Assembly: GCF_002980555.1 (NCBI RefSeq) | Contig: NZ_PVBT01000004.1 | Location: 310,001-374,000, forward strand | DNA from: Phyllobacterium myrsinacearum | GTDB taxonomy: Bacteria; Pseudomonadota; Alphaproteobacteria; Rhizobiales; Rhizobiaceae | Length of the DNA: 64,000 nucleotides | Direction of reading: 5' to 3' | Shown: positions 44,527-52,658 of the stretch, piece after piece | Position numbering within the stretch: the first letter of the stretch is position 1 | Layout: every line of letters starts with the position of its first letter | Notes under the pieces: generated by a model | Databases searched by the model: none | Told to the model about the DNA's origin: nothing | What the model saw: only the letters and a program-made list of their open reading frames with translations | Position numbers and translations under genes: made by a program

Positions 44527-45177
44527 CTAAGAGGCGAGTTGTGTTGCCTCGCCGTATGCCAGCTTTATCGCATACTGGCGCACGTCGGTTGGCCATTCGC
44601 TGATCCGTTCGACAAAGGCGCTCTGATTACCGGCAAACAAAGCCCGCATCGCCTCTTCGAAGCCGGGCATATTACCCGCCATCGCCAATGCAAAGTGGTA
44701 GGCCGCTTCCCGGGCGGCCCGTGTCCTGCGTTCACTGCCGCCCGTCTTTCTGGCTTCATCGATCAACCGCCTGAGAGCGACGGATGCACCGCCGCTTTGC
44801 GCAGCCAGCCACTCCCAATGCCGCGGCAGTAGGGTGACTTCACGGGCAACGACGCCCAGTTTCGGCCGTCCGCGCCCACGCGGTACAGGTGCAGCGGGCG
44901 GGCTGTCCTCAATATCCCGCGGCGCCTGGCCTGCATTTTGCGAACCGCTATCCTCCTTTGATAACTGCAACAACCGCGCAATGATGTCGGTCTTTGTCCC
45001 GCGCAGATCGAAATCCACGACGCGGCCGGTTGCATCGTCAAAGACGAGGGGCGGTGCAGAGGCGTCCTTTTCTTCGGAAGCATTCTTTACGGCCAAGGCC
45101 ACTTCGACCAGGGGGCCAGAGATGAGAAGGCGCATGCCGTCGAAAGCGGTACAGGGTCGGGAAAGATGGTCGGTCAT
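44527..45177 (-). CDS. DUF2239 family protein
   Basis: The 216-residue protein shows the DUF2239 features: an N-terminal CTAFDGMRLLISGPL, FDDATGRVVDFDLRGT, a GRGRPKLGVVAREVTLLPRHWEWLA centre (split as RGRGRPKLGVVARE and TLLPRHWEWLA) and a C-terminal helical part (RRLIDEARK, AAYHFALAMAGNMPGFEEA). Function of the family is unknown; the middle segment looks DNA-related. ATG 45177 is used, though an upstream TTG at 45201 is possible. Divergent from a GIY-YIG nuclease-like gene with two repeated sites between them. Confidence 0.8.
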   Translation of the reverse strand: MTDHLSRPCTAFDGMRLLISGPLVEVALAVKNASEEKDASAPPLVFDDATGRVVDFDLRGTKTDIIARLLQLSKEDSGSQNAGQAPRDIEDSPPAAPVPRGRGRPKLGVVAREVTLLPRHWEWLAAQSGGASVALRRLIDEARKTGGSERRTRAAREAAYHFALAMAGNMPGFEEAMRALFAGNQSAFVERISEWPTDVRQYAIKLAYGEATQLAS

Positions 45178-45202
45178 TACAAGCACTCGGTTGGTCTTCA
45201 AT

Positions 45203-45249
45203 TTATATCCGGGTTATAAGATGAAAAGTCAATATCATCCGGGTAATAA
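45203..45249. promoter_or_regulatory. Repeated ATCCGGGT[T/A]ATAA elements between DUF2239 and GIY-YIG genes
   Basis: ATCCGGGTTATAA (45207-45219) and ATCCGGGTAATAA (45237-45249) are direct repeats 30 bp apart. The first sits in an imperfect 17-bp palindrome (45203-45219). They look like two operator sites for one repressor controlling one or both divergent genes; the regulator is not known. Confidence 0.55.
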
Positions 45250-45316
45250 ATTGACGGAATGCCGATTGGCTGCTATGCGGTCCTTGGATTGAAAACGCGT
45301 GTGAACGGAATGACGG

Positions 45317-45652
45317 ATGAAGACCGAGGATAAAAAGGCGGCGATAGTGGCCTATAAGGAACGAAAAGCGGTGATCGGCATTTATGCCGTCCGCTGCCTC
45401 GCGTCGGGCAAGATCTGGATTGGCCAGAGCACCAGCCTCGATACGATCCAGAACCGTCTGTGGTTTACCCTTCGCCTCGGCAATCATCCTTGCCGGGAAC
45501 TGCAACTGGCTTGGAACAACGGGACATCGGACGATTTCATGTTCGAGGAGCTGGAGCGAATGGACGACGAGGATCTGGCCTATGTCCGTCAGGCCCGTCT
45601 CAAGGAGCGCGTTGCGCATTGGCGTTCTTCGCTTGGCGGCCTGGCTATTTAA
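45317..45652 (+). CDS. GIY-YIG nuclease family protein
   Basis: A 111-residue stand-alone GIY-YIG domain: GIYAVRC at the first motif, GKIWIGQSTSL at the second (the YIG variant is WIG), and conserved NRLWFTLRLGNHP following. Such small proteins are usually uncharacterised; UvrC-, endonuclease- or repair-like roles are guesses. Its pairing with DUF2239 in a divergent, repeat-controlled unit suggests a shared regulon. Confidence 0.85.
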   Translation: MKTEDKKAAIVAYKERKAVIGIYAVRCLASGKIWIGQSTSLDTIQNRLWFTLRLGNHPCRELQLAWNNGTSDDFMFEELERMDDEDLAYVRQARLKERVAHWRSSLGGLAI

Positions 45653-45735
45653 CCGGCGGCAGGGCTCGCCGGTATTGCCAGCCAAACGCTCAAAATCTTG
45701 CTGGTCATGCCAGATTGTCACAATGTTTGCGCGCG

Positions 45736-45768
45736 CACATGGGTGGAACCCTCAACGTTCCCCATGTG
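45736..45768 (+). promoter_or_regulatory. Bulged hairpin before the pmtA start codon
   Basis: CACATGGGTGGAAC (45736-45749) pairs with GTTCCCCATGTG (45757-45768) if a 2-nt TG bulge is allowed. It ends 9 nt before the pmtA ATG, so it may overlap the ribosome-binding site and affect translation. Confidence 0.4.
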
Positions 45769-45777
45769 AGATTTTGA

Positions 45778-46371
45778 ATGGCCCAAACAGATATTCTCCG
45801 CTTCTTCAGCGCCTGGCTGCGCGCACCTTTGCGTGTCGCGTCGGTGACACCGTCCAGCAACCATCTGTCGGCTTTGATGACAGAACATATATCGCCGTCT
45901 CATGGTCCTGTTCTTGAACTTGGCCCCGGGACAGGTGTGTTCACATCGGCCCTGCTGAAACGCGGGATTGCGCAGCGCGACATCACGCTGATTGAGTATG
46001 GCGCAGAGTTCGTACCCCTTCTCAAGTTAAGGTTCCCCGACACCAAACTCTACCAGATGGATGCGCGGCATATCGGGGAGCGCGGTCTCTTAGAAGACGC
46101 GGTTTTCGGCAATGTCATCAGCGGGTTGCCGCTTCTGTCGATGAAACCCGCCGTCGTGCTGGCGATCCTTGCAGGATGTTTTTCCCGGTTGCGCCGGGAC
46201 GGCGGATTTTACCAGTTCACCTACGGCCCCAAATGCCCGGTATCACCGCTGCTTCTGCGCAAGCTCGATCTCAAGGCGGAGAAGACCGGCTGGACGTTTC
46301 GCAATTTTCCGCCGGCTTCGGTCTACCGCATCACCCGCCATCAGGTTCCCACACTCGGAAATGCGCGCTGA
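45778..46371 (+). CDS. pmtA: Rhizobial-type phosphatidylethanolamine N-methyltransferase-like protein
   Basis: The 197-residue class I SAM methyltransferase has ASVTPSSNHLSALM, the motif I VLELGPGTGVFTSALL, ISGLPLLS and FYQFTYGPKCPVS. These match the Sinorhizobium-type PmtA family that makes phosphatidylcholine by three methylations of phosphatidylethanolamine at the membrane. An RNA-adenine dimethylase (KsgA-like) paralogue is a weaker alternative. The stop overlaps the dedA-like start (TGATG), so both are in one operon. A bulged hairpin precedes the ATG. Confidence 0.75.
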   Translation: MAQTDILRFFSAWLRAPLRVASVTPSSNHLSALMTEHISPSHGPVLELGPGTGVFTSALLKRGIAQRDITLIEYGAEFVPLLKLRFPDTKLYQMDARHIGERGLLEDAVFGNVISGLPLLSMKPAVVLAILAGCFSRLRRDGGFYQFTYGPKCPVSPLLLRKLDLKAEKTGWTFRNFPPASVYRITRHQVPTLGNAR

Positions 46372-46961
46372 TGGATTCTCCGCTTTACGCATCGCTGCTG
46401 GACATGGGATTGCTTGGCATTGTTGTCCTTGCCTTCGCGGAAAAGCTGATCCCGGTTCTTCCGTCTTATCTCATGCTGGTGTTTCTCGGTGCAACTTATG
46501 TGTCGGATGTCCCGGATCTGATTGTTCTCGTGCTCGCCACTGTGTGCGGGTCTACGCTGGGTGCCCTGTTCTGGTATGGTGTTGGCCGGTTGGCGGGAAA
46601 GGAACGCACGGATGCGCTTGTCGCCCGTTTCGGCCGCTATATTTTCCTGCCCGTTACCCGGTACCGCGCCATGGCCAATGCCTATGAGACAAACCAGTTC
46701 TGGGTTACGCTCGTCGCCCAGACCATTCCCACTATCCGGATATTCCTGGCAATGCCAGCCGGTGTCTTGCGATTGAAACTGCAAGGCTTTCTGCCGGCAA
46801 CCATTCTCGGCATCTTTGTCTGGAACGCGCCTTTGGTCGGTCTCGGCTTCCTGTTGCGTCAGTCGGAACGTGATCCGCTGCAGATGGGAGTAGCTGTTGT
46901 TGGCGCTATTCTTCTGGGTGAACTGGCCGTTGGATTGATCTTTCGCCGCGTGCGTGGATGA
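46371..46961 (+). CDS. DedA/VTT family membrane protein
   Basis: A 196-residue polytopic protein with DedA hallmarks: a PVLPSYLMLVFLG early segment, the GxxxG-type GALFWYGVGRLAGKE and TIPTIRIFLAMPAGVLRL. DedA proteins are thought to flip phospholipids or polyprenyl phosphates and affect envelope integrity. Coupling with a phospholipid methyltransferase gene fits that role. The ATG at 46371 is inside the previous stop codon. Confidence 0.85.
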   Translation: MDSPLYASLLDMGLLGIVVLAFAEKLIPVLPSYLMLVFLGATYVSDVPDLIVLVLATVCGSTLGALFWYGVGRLAGKERTDALVARFGRYIFLPVTRYRAMANAYETNQFWVTLVAQTIPTIRIFLAMPAGVLRLKLQGFLPATILGIFVWNAPLVGLGFLLRQSERDPLQMGVAVVGAILLGELAVGLIFRRVRG

Positions 46962-47024
46962 GTGGCTCCTTCCGCATGCAAGGGCATGGCGATAAAGTCG
47001 GGTGAATCTGGGGCGGAGTGGTGG

Positions 47025-47699
47025 ATGCGCATATTGTTGGTCGAGGACGAACCGCAGCTGGTCGCGGCGCTGAGAGCGGCGTTCGCGCGCCACAATCTGG
47101 TTATGGACCATGTTGGCAGTCTCTTTGATGCCGAGCTTATTCTCAATGACGGAGTCTACGACGCGCTGCTGCTCGATCGCCAACTTCCGGATGGTGATGG
47201 GTTGAGCCTCATTCCAAAGTTGCGCAGCAATGGCCTTACCTTGCCGATTATTGTGCTGACGGCGAAGGGACGGGTACCAGAGCGTATCAGCGGCCTTGAG
47301 ACCGGTGCGGACGATTATATGGCCAAGCCATTCGATTTCGATGAGCTTCTGGCCCGGTTGCGGGCGGTTCTGCGCCGTCCGGGGCTGGCGCAGTCGCAAA
47401 TCATCACCATCGGGCGATTGAGCTTCGACATGGCCTATCGCGATGTTCTGGTCGGCAATTGCCGGCTCGAGATGCCGCGGCGTGAAATGCTGGTGCTTGA
47501 AAGCCTGGTGCGCCGCGTCGGCCGCATGGTTCCGCGGCCCGCGCTGATGGAAGCTGTCTTCGGCTTTGACGATGAGATTCAGTCGAACGCCCTCGATTCC
47601 CATGTCTCAAGACTTCGCCGCAAACTGGCCGATGCGAAGGCGGGGGTTGTGATCAATGTCATTCGCGGCGTGGGTTATCTCCTGCGCGAAGAATCATGA
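47025..47699 (+). CDS. OmpR-family response regulator
   Basis: 224 residues: receiver (MRILLVEDEPQLV, Asp51 in LLLDRQLPDGDG, MAKPFDFDELL) and winged helix (LEMPRREMLVLESLV, SHVSRLRRKLADA, RGVGYLLREE). The PmrA/QseB subgroup is the closest in style. ATG 47025 starts the receiver. It overlaps the kinase gene by 4 bp. Sitting behind pmtA-dedA, it may govern envelope lipid genes. Confidence 0.9.
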   Translation: MRILLVEDEPQLVAALRAAFARHNLVMDHVGSLFDAELILNDGVYDALLLDRQLPDGDGLSLIPKLRSNGLTLPIIVLTAKGRVPERISGLETGADDYMAKPFDFDELLARLRAVLRRPGLAQSQIITIGRLSFDMAYRDVLVGNCRLEMPRREMLVLESLVRRVGRMVPRPALMEAVFGFDDEIQSNALDSHVSRLRRKLADAKAGVVINVIRGVGYLLREES

Positions 47700-49063
47700 C
47701 GGAGCAGCCCCCGCAATCCCTCAGGCGGCGATTGTTCTGGCGGCTGCTGGCGGTTCAGTCCGTTGTGCTTATCCTCGTCATCGCGGTGCTTTTCGGTTCC
47801 GGGCAGTTGTTCGACTTCCGATCGACGGAAAATACCGTTGAAATTCTCGAAGCGGGCATTGGAAGAGACCCGCAGGGTGGTTTGATGCTGAAGGATACGG
47901 ATGCAATAAGGGCGCTGCGAAAAGATGTACCGGACCTTTGGTACACCATTCGGGATGGACAGGGGCGTCAGCTGACGGAAGGCGATATCCCGGAGGAATA
48001 TGCCGGCATAGGAAATGCCCTTGACCGGATCGGTCAGGCGCGTTTCGGATGGAACATTGGTGACCGGGAAAGGCCTACGGCCAGAATGCGCTGGGTCGAA
48101 ACCGAAGCTGGCCGCGTGCAGATACTGACGGGATCGTCGGCGCTTGCACCATTCTTCCTGGTGTTTCTGGGAATTTCCCTGATCCTGCTGAAACTTGTCG
48201 TTCCGATACTCGGCATCATCGCGCTCGGCGCGTTCGTGGCAACGCCCCTTGTCGTGCGGCGATCGCTGCGGGGATTGGAACAGGCTGCCGCGCAAGCGGA
48301 TTCAATCGACATTGAAAAACGCGGGGTTCGATTGACGTCGGCCGGCATGCCCTCGGAGGTCACGCCCTTCGTGCGCGCCGTCAATGGAGCGCTGGGCCGT
48401 CTGGACGAAGGCTATGACCGTCAGGAACGTTTTCTCGCCGATGCGGCCCACGAACTGCGCACGCCCATAGCGATCCTGAAGACAAGGGTCGCTTCGCTGC
48501 CGCAGGGCATGACCAAAGCGCTTTTGGCGGAGGATACGGCAAGGCTGGCGGTTCTGGCGGAACAAATGCTTGACCTGCAGCGATTGAAGCAGGACGCGCG
48601 CCATTTCATCGATGTTGATCTCATCCAGCTCGCGCAGCGTGTCGTTCTCGATATGGGTCCGTTGGCATTCACCGCTGGGTATGAAGTCCGTTTCGAAACA
48701 GCCGCCGCCAACGCGGTCGTGACGGGCGATCCCGTTGCCTTGGAAAGAGTGGTGACCAATCTCGTGCAGAATGCCGTCGATCATGGCGGCCGCGCAGGTA
48801 CCATTTCGGTGATTGTCGGACGGAACTGGATTGAAGTTGCCGATGAAGGGCAGGGCGTCCCCGCGGAGCTGCGGGAGCGGGTTTTCGAGCCGTTTTTCAA
48901 GCGGCATCACGGCACGAAAGGCTCCGGGCTTGGCCTCAAGCTGGTCCAGGAGATCATTAACCTGCATGGCGGAACGATCGCCGTGGTGCCGAGATCGCTG
49001 GGCGCCTGCTTTCGCGTCGAATTTATCCCGTCCATGCCGGAGTCCGGCCAGCCAGCAAAATGA
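47696..49063 (+). CDS. Two-component sensor histidine kinase
   Basis: The 455-residue kinase has an N-terminal helix (LAVQSVVLILVIAVLF), a periplasmic region, a second helix (VVPILGIIALGAFVATPLVV), a HAMP-like linker, the H-box His252 in DAAHELRTPIAILKT and the ATPase motifs NLVQNAVDHGG and GSGLGLKLVQ. Partner of the upstream OmpR-type regulator (4-bp overlap). QseC/PmrB-like; signal unknown. Confidence 0.9.
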   Translation: MTEQPPQSLRRRLFWRLLAVQSVVLILVIAVLFGSGQLFDFRSTENTVEILEAGIGRDPQGGLMLKDTDAIRALRKDVPDLWYTIRDGQGRQLTEGDIPEEYAGIGNALDRIGQARFGWNIGDRERPTARMRWVETEAGRVQILTGSSALAPFFLVFLGISLILLKLVVPILGIIALGAFVATPLVVRRSLRGLEQAAAQADSIDIEKRGVRLTSAGMPSEVTPFVRAVNGALGRLDEGYDRQERFLADAAHELRTPIAILKTRVASLPQGMTKALLAEDTARLAVLAEQMLDLQRLKQDARHFIDVDLIQLAQRVVLDMGPLAFTAGYEVRFETAAANAVVTGDPVALERVVTNLVQNAVDHGGRAGTISVIVGRNWIEVADEGQGVPAELRERVFEPFFKRHHGTKGSGLGLKLVQEIINLHGGTIAVVPRSLGACFRVEFIPSMPESGQPAK

Positions 49064-49198
49064 CTGGCGCGAGACTGCGCTTTTCCCGCATCTCTCCACA
49101 ATAGATTGCGTGCAGGAGCGCAACCGTAATTTCGTTGCAATGAAAGGCGATTATCAGAGCAATTCAAGCACAATACAATGCGGAGAACGGAATTACGC

Positions 49199-49498
49199 AT
49201 GGACGGTACTACCGAGCCACTATTCATGGCACTTCTGCCGCTCATCGTCGGTGTGGCTGCTGTCCTCATTGGCATTGCAGCCATGGCAGGCAGTTGCCGG
49301 TTTAACGTGAGCACGGAGCGTTCGGCCCTCATCGCTCTTCTGGCATTGTTCGTTCTGTTTGCTGTTTTCTATTCATTGGTCGGCCCACAGATGTCTGTCA
49401 TCGTCGTGCTTGGTGTCGTGGGGCTGGGTTTTGTGGCGGCGCTGGTCATCAAGCGCGTCTGCGGCGAATCCAAGAGGCACATGACCGAAGGGATATGA
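49199..49498 (+). CDS. Small hypothetical membrane protein
   Basis: 99 residues with about three membrane helices (LLPLIVGVAAVLIGIAAMAG, LIALLALFVLFAVFYSL, VIVVLGVVGLGFVAALVI) and a basic C-terminus. ATG 49199 follows GGAGA. No family recognised; located between a two-component operon and an ECF sigma operon. Confidence 0.6.
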   Translation: MDGTTEPLFMALLPLIVGVAAVLIGIAAMAGSCRFNVSTERSALIALLALFVLFAVFYSLVGPQMSVIVVLGVVGLGFVAALVIKRVCGESKRHMTEGI

Positions 49499-49603
49499 CG
49501 TCTCGCCTGTGATGCGCCATTCCTGGCCGGACCGTATCCCGGCTTCGTTCGTACCGGCCCAAACAGGTCATCCCTGTGCTACAATAAATAATTCCGCGCA
49601 GCG

Positions 49604-49629
49604 GGAATAAAACCGCATGGGCTGCGTAT
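49604..49629 (+). promoter_or_regulatory. Possible ECF-type promoter upstream of the sigma gene
   Basis: GGAAT (49604-49608) and CGTAT (49625-49629) are spaced 16 bp, resembling the GGAAC...CGTY pattern used by many ECF sigma factors. It lies just before the sigma-factor ATG, as expected for autoregulation, but the match is weak and would leave almost no leader. Confidence 0.25.
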
Positions 49630-49636
49630 ACACCAT

Positions 49637-50182
49637 ATGAAACCGCCGAAACCACGTTTTGATGTTGTTGGACAGCTTGGCTCTCTTCGCCGTTACGCCC
49701 GATCGCTGACCCGGAACGATGCCGACGCCGAGGACCTTGTCCAGGATACGCTTCTGCGCGCCTATGAACGGCGCAGCGGGTTTCGCCATGGCAACACGCT
49801 TCGGGGCTGGCTGCTGTCGATCCTCCACAACCGGTTCATCGACGTCAAGCGGTCGAGCGCCGTGGAGACCCGGACGCTGGAAGCCGCCTATTCCCTTGCC
49901 GATACGGCCATTGACGCCCCACAGGAACATTCCGTCCGGCTTGGCCAGGTGAAGGACGCATTCTTCGCTCTTCCCGAAGAGCAGAGGTCGGCGCTTCATC
50001 TGGTTGCGATCGAAGGCCTCTCCTATGAAGAAGCGGCGAGCACATTGAACATCCCGGTCGGTACCCTGATGTCGCGGATCAGCCGGGCCCGTACGGCCCT
50101 TCGTTCCCACGAAAGCGACCGGCAATCGGGGAAGGCTGGTCATTTGAAAATTGTAGGAGGTCGCGATGACCGAAACGATTGA
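49637..50182 (+). CDS. ECF-type RNA polymerase sigma factor
   Basis: The 181-residue protein has sigma region 2 (LVQDTLLRAYERRSGF) and region 4 (LPEEQRSALHLVAIEGLSYEEAA, split as LPEEQRSALHLVA and GLSYEEAAS; GTLMSRISRAR), and no extra domains. It overlaps its likely anti-sigma factor gene by 17 bp. The target regulon, possibly including the Bax inhibitor-like gene downstream, is unknown. Confidence 0.88.
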   Translation: MKPPKPRFDVVGQLGSLRRYARSLTRNDADAEDLVQDTLLRAYERRSGFRHGNTLRGWLLSILHNRFIDVKRSSAVETRTLEAAYSLADTAIDAPQEHSVRLGQVKDAFFALPEEQRSALHLVAIEGLSYEEAASTLNIPVGTLMSRISRARTALRSHESDRQSGKAGHLKIVGGRDDRND

Positions 50183-50939
50183 TCCCGTCGTCGAAGCGGA
50201 TCTCGACGCCTATATAGATGACCAGCTCGACGCTCTTCGCCGGATTGAGGTTGCGCGCCACCTGTCGCAGCATCCGGAACAGGCGGCCCGCGTCATGTCC
50301 GATCTGCAGTCGCGCGACGAGCTTCGTCTTGCGTTGGCGCAGGGGCATACGGCGGGTTCTCCCCAAACCTCCGAACTCGCGCACCGGCTTGAACGAGGTC
50401 TCGCACGCGACCGGCTGTTTGGCAGTTTGCAGCGCATCGCGGCGGTCGGAGTGCTGTTGGCCCTGGGCTGGATGGCCCATGCGGGCTTCGGCCCTTTGAC
50501 GGTCTCCAAAGTTGTGGCTGCAACGCCGCCGCCAGCCTATGTTTCCGATGCCATCATGGCACACAAGACCTCATCGCTTCGTGCCGAAATGGTATCGCAG
50601 CCGGAAACCCGCAGCTACGACCCTGCGGAGATACGCGCATCCACCGGAATTGTCATTCCGGCAATGCCCGAGAAGTGGACGGTGCGTGACGTTCAACTGT
50701 TTCCGTCCAATTTTGGACCGAGTGTTGAAATGGAAGTCGGGTCCGACAGCCTTGGGCCGGTTTCACTCTTTGCTGTGCGTCCCGGCACCTTCGATGTTGT
50801 CAAACCGCGCGCTGTCCGCGTGAACGGCACGTCCGCTGCCTATTTTCAAATTGGCGATGTTGCCTATGCGCTCGTTTCGGATGCTGCGACGGCAGATCTG
50901 GAAAAGGCTGCGGCGGGCCTTGCCAAAACCCTTTACTGA
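50166..50939 (+). CDS. Membrane anti-sigma factor
   Basis: A 257-residue protein with a cytoplasmic N-terminal helical region (LDAYIDDQLDALRRIEVARHL), one membrane helix near residue 95 (VGVLLALGWMAHAGF) and a periplasmic C-terminal domain. The HxxxCxxC zinc motif of ZAS anti-sigmas is absent. Position and overlap with the ECF gene support the assignment. Confidence 0.8.
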   Translation: MTETIDPVVEADLDAYIDDQLDALRRIEVARHLSQHPEQAARVMSDLQSRDELRLALAQGHTAGSPQTSELAHRLERGLARDRLFGSLQRIAAVGVLLALGWMAHAGFGPLTVSKVVAATPPPAYVSDAIMAHKTSSLRAEMVSQPETRSYDPAEIRASTGIVIPAMPEKWTVRDVQLFPSNFGPSVEMEVGSDSLGPVSLFAVRPGTFDVVKPRAVRVNGTSAAYFQIGDVAYALVSDAATADLEKAAAGLAKTLY

Positions 50940-50966
50940 TCCAACGAACCGAAAGGAACCGAGTTT

Positions 50967-51686
50967 ATGAATACACCTCTCCGCTATGGGATGGACACGG
51001 CACGCGGCCAGTCATCCGCGGTCTTTGACGAAGGCCTGCGCCAGCATATGCTGCGCATCTACAACTACATGGGCCTTGGTCTGGTTGTGACCGGTCTTGT
51101 AGCCTTTGTCGTCGCGTCTACCCCGGCTCTCTACGTGCCGATCTTTTCGACGCCATTGAAATGGGTCGTGATGCTGGCTCCGCTGGCCTTCGTCATGTTT
51201 TTCTCGTTCAAGATGCAGTCCATGTCCGCATCCTCGGCACAGGCCATGTTCTGGGCCTTCTGCGCGGTCATGGGCCTGTCCCTGGCATCCGTATTCCTTG
51301 TTTTCACCGGAACCAGCATCGCCCGCACATTCTTCATCGCGGCAACGATGTTTGGCGCAACCAGCCTGTACGGATACACGACGAAGCGTGATCTTTCGCA
51401 GTTCAGCTCCTTCCTGATGATGGGCCTGATCGGCGTGGTCATCGCGAGCCTGGTCAACCTTTTCCTCGGCTCGTCGATGCTGCAGTTCATCGTATCGGTG
51501 GCCGGCGTTCTCGTGTTCATCGGGCTGACCGCCTGGGATACCCAGTCGATCAAGGAACAGTATGCCGAGAGCTATGATTCGGAATCGCAGCAGAAGCTGG
51601 CGGTCTTCGGCGCTTTCTCGCTTTACCTGAATTTCGTCAACATCTTCCAGCTGCTGCTCAGCCTGACGGGTCAGCGCCAGGAATAG
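50967..51686 (+). CDS. Bax inhibitor-1/YccA family membrane protein
   Basis: 239 residues with seven or so membrane helices and the family motifs YNYMGLGLVVTGLVAFV, FAPLAFVMF-like LAPLAFVMFFSFK and LTAWDTQSIKEQY. Bacterial BI-1 proteins are linked to membrane stress and Ca2+ leakage or FtsH interaction. GGAACCGAG precedes the ATG; an intrinsic terminator follows. Confidence 0.93.
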   Translation: MNTPLRYGMDTARGQSSAVFDEGLRQHMLRIYNYMGLGLVVTGLVAFVVASTPALYVPIFSTPLKWVVMLAPLAFVMFFSFKMQSMSASSAQAMFWAFCAVMGLSLASVFLVFTGTSIARTFFIAATMFGATSLYGYTTKRDLSQFSSFLMMGLIGVVIASLVNLFLGSSMLQFIVSVAGVLVFIGLTAWDTQSIKEQYAESYDSESQQKLAVFGAFSLYLNFVNIFQLLLSLTGQRQE

Positions 51687-51719
51687 CCGAACCGGAACGA
51701 ACCGCCGGCAATGCATTCG

Positions 51720-51752
51720 AACCCGTGCTGAAGAACGCAGCACGGGTTTTTA
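51720..51752 (+). terminator. Intrinsic terminator after the Bax inhibitor-like gene
   Basis: ACCCGTGCTG (51721-51730) and CAGCACGGGT (51738-51747) form a 10-bp stem over a 7-nt loop followed by a T-run. Confidence 0.9.
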
Positions 51753-51810
51753 ATGTCAGCCTTCCCTGGCAGCGATCAGATGGGGCTCAGAAGATCGGCA
51801 TCGGTGGATG

Positions 51811-52560
51811 TCAGAACAACGGCTTCACAACCAGCTCCAGTCCCAGCAGCAGCAGACAGACCAGGAACCAGCGGCGGAAGGTTGCAGGGCTGATGGCGTT
51901 GCGCACCTTCTGACCGCACCACATGCCGAGCAGCGCGGGTGCCAATGCAAGGGCTGACGTGCTCATGCTGTCGAACTGCAACGCGCCTCCTGACGACAGT
52001 CCGATTGCGAGTGCGACGGTCGATACGGTGAAGGACAGGCCAAGCGCCTGGATCAAATCGTCCTTGGTTAGACCCAGCGCCTGCAGGTAGGGAACGGCCG
52101 GTATGACGAAAACGCCCGTAGCGCCGGTTATAACGCCCGTGACGATGCCAATAAGGGGTGACAGAAAGGGCTCCAGGCTGCGCGGAACCGACAGCTGGCG
52201 CGCTGCGAGACTGAAACCTGCATAAAGCATCAAGGCAGCGCCGAGACCCATCGTGGTCCATCCGGCCGTGTCATTGGCCATAAGCCAGGCGCCTGCAATG
52301 GTTCCCAGGAGGATGGTCAGCATCATGGCCCATAGCCGCAATGCAAGAGCCGTAAAGCTTGGCCCGGACAGCAATTGCAGGAGATTGGTGACGAAAGAGG
52401 GCACGAGCAGCAACGCCGCCGCACCCGCCGGAGGCATGATGGTCCCGAGAATACCCATGGCGACGGTCGGCAGCCCCATTCCGGTTACACCCTTGACCAT
52501 ACCGGCAAGGAAGAACGTCAGGGCAATCATGAGAAGGGAAGCAGCGGATAGGTCAAGCAT
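51811..52560 (-). CDS. TauE/SafE family sulfite/organic-acid exporter
   Basis: 249-residue polytopic protein with the two TauE halves: GMVKGVTGMGLPTVAMGIL and GIVTGVITGATGVFVIPAVPYLQAL. The family includes exporters or permeases of sulfite, sulfoacetate and related anions. Divergent from a LysR regulator 98 bp away that probably controls it. Substrate not predictable. Confidence 0.88.
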   Translation of the reverse strand: MLDLSAASLLMIALTFFLAGMVKGVTGMGLPTVAMGILGTIMPPAGAAALLLVPSFVTNLLQLLSGPSFTALALRLWAMMLTILLGTIAGAWLMANDTAGWTTMGLGAALMLYAGFSLAARQLSVPRSLEPFLSPLIGIVTGVITGATGVFVIPAVPYLQALGLTKDDLIQALGLSFTVSTVALAIGLSSGGALQFDSMSTSALALAPALLGMWCGQKVRNAISPATFRRWFLVCLLLLGLELVVKPLF

Positions 52561-52658
52561 GCTCCAGCATTGCGCGGGATGGTATTGTTCACAATGCGGA
52601 AGAACCGAACTCTGCCTAAGGCTATGCCGAAGGCAGATTGAGTGCTACACCCCCATGC

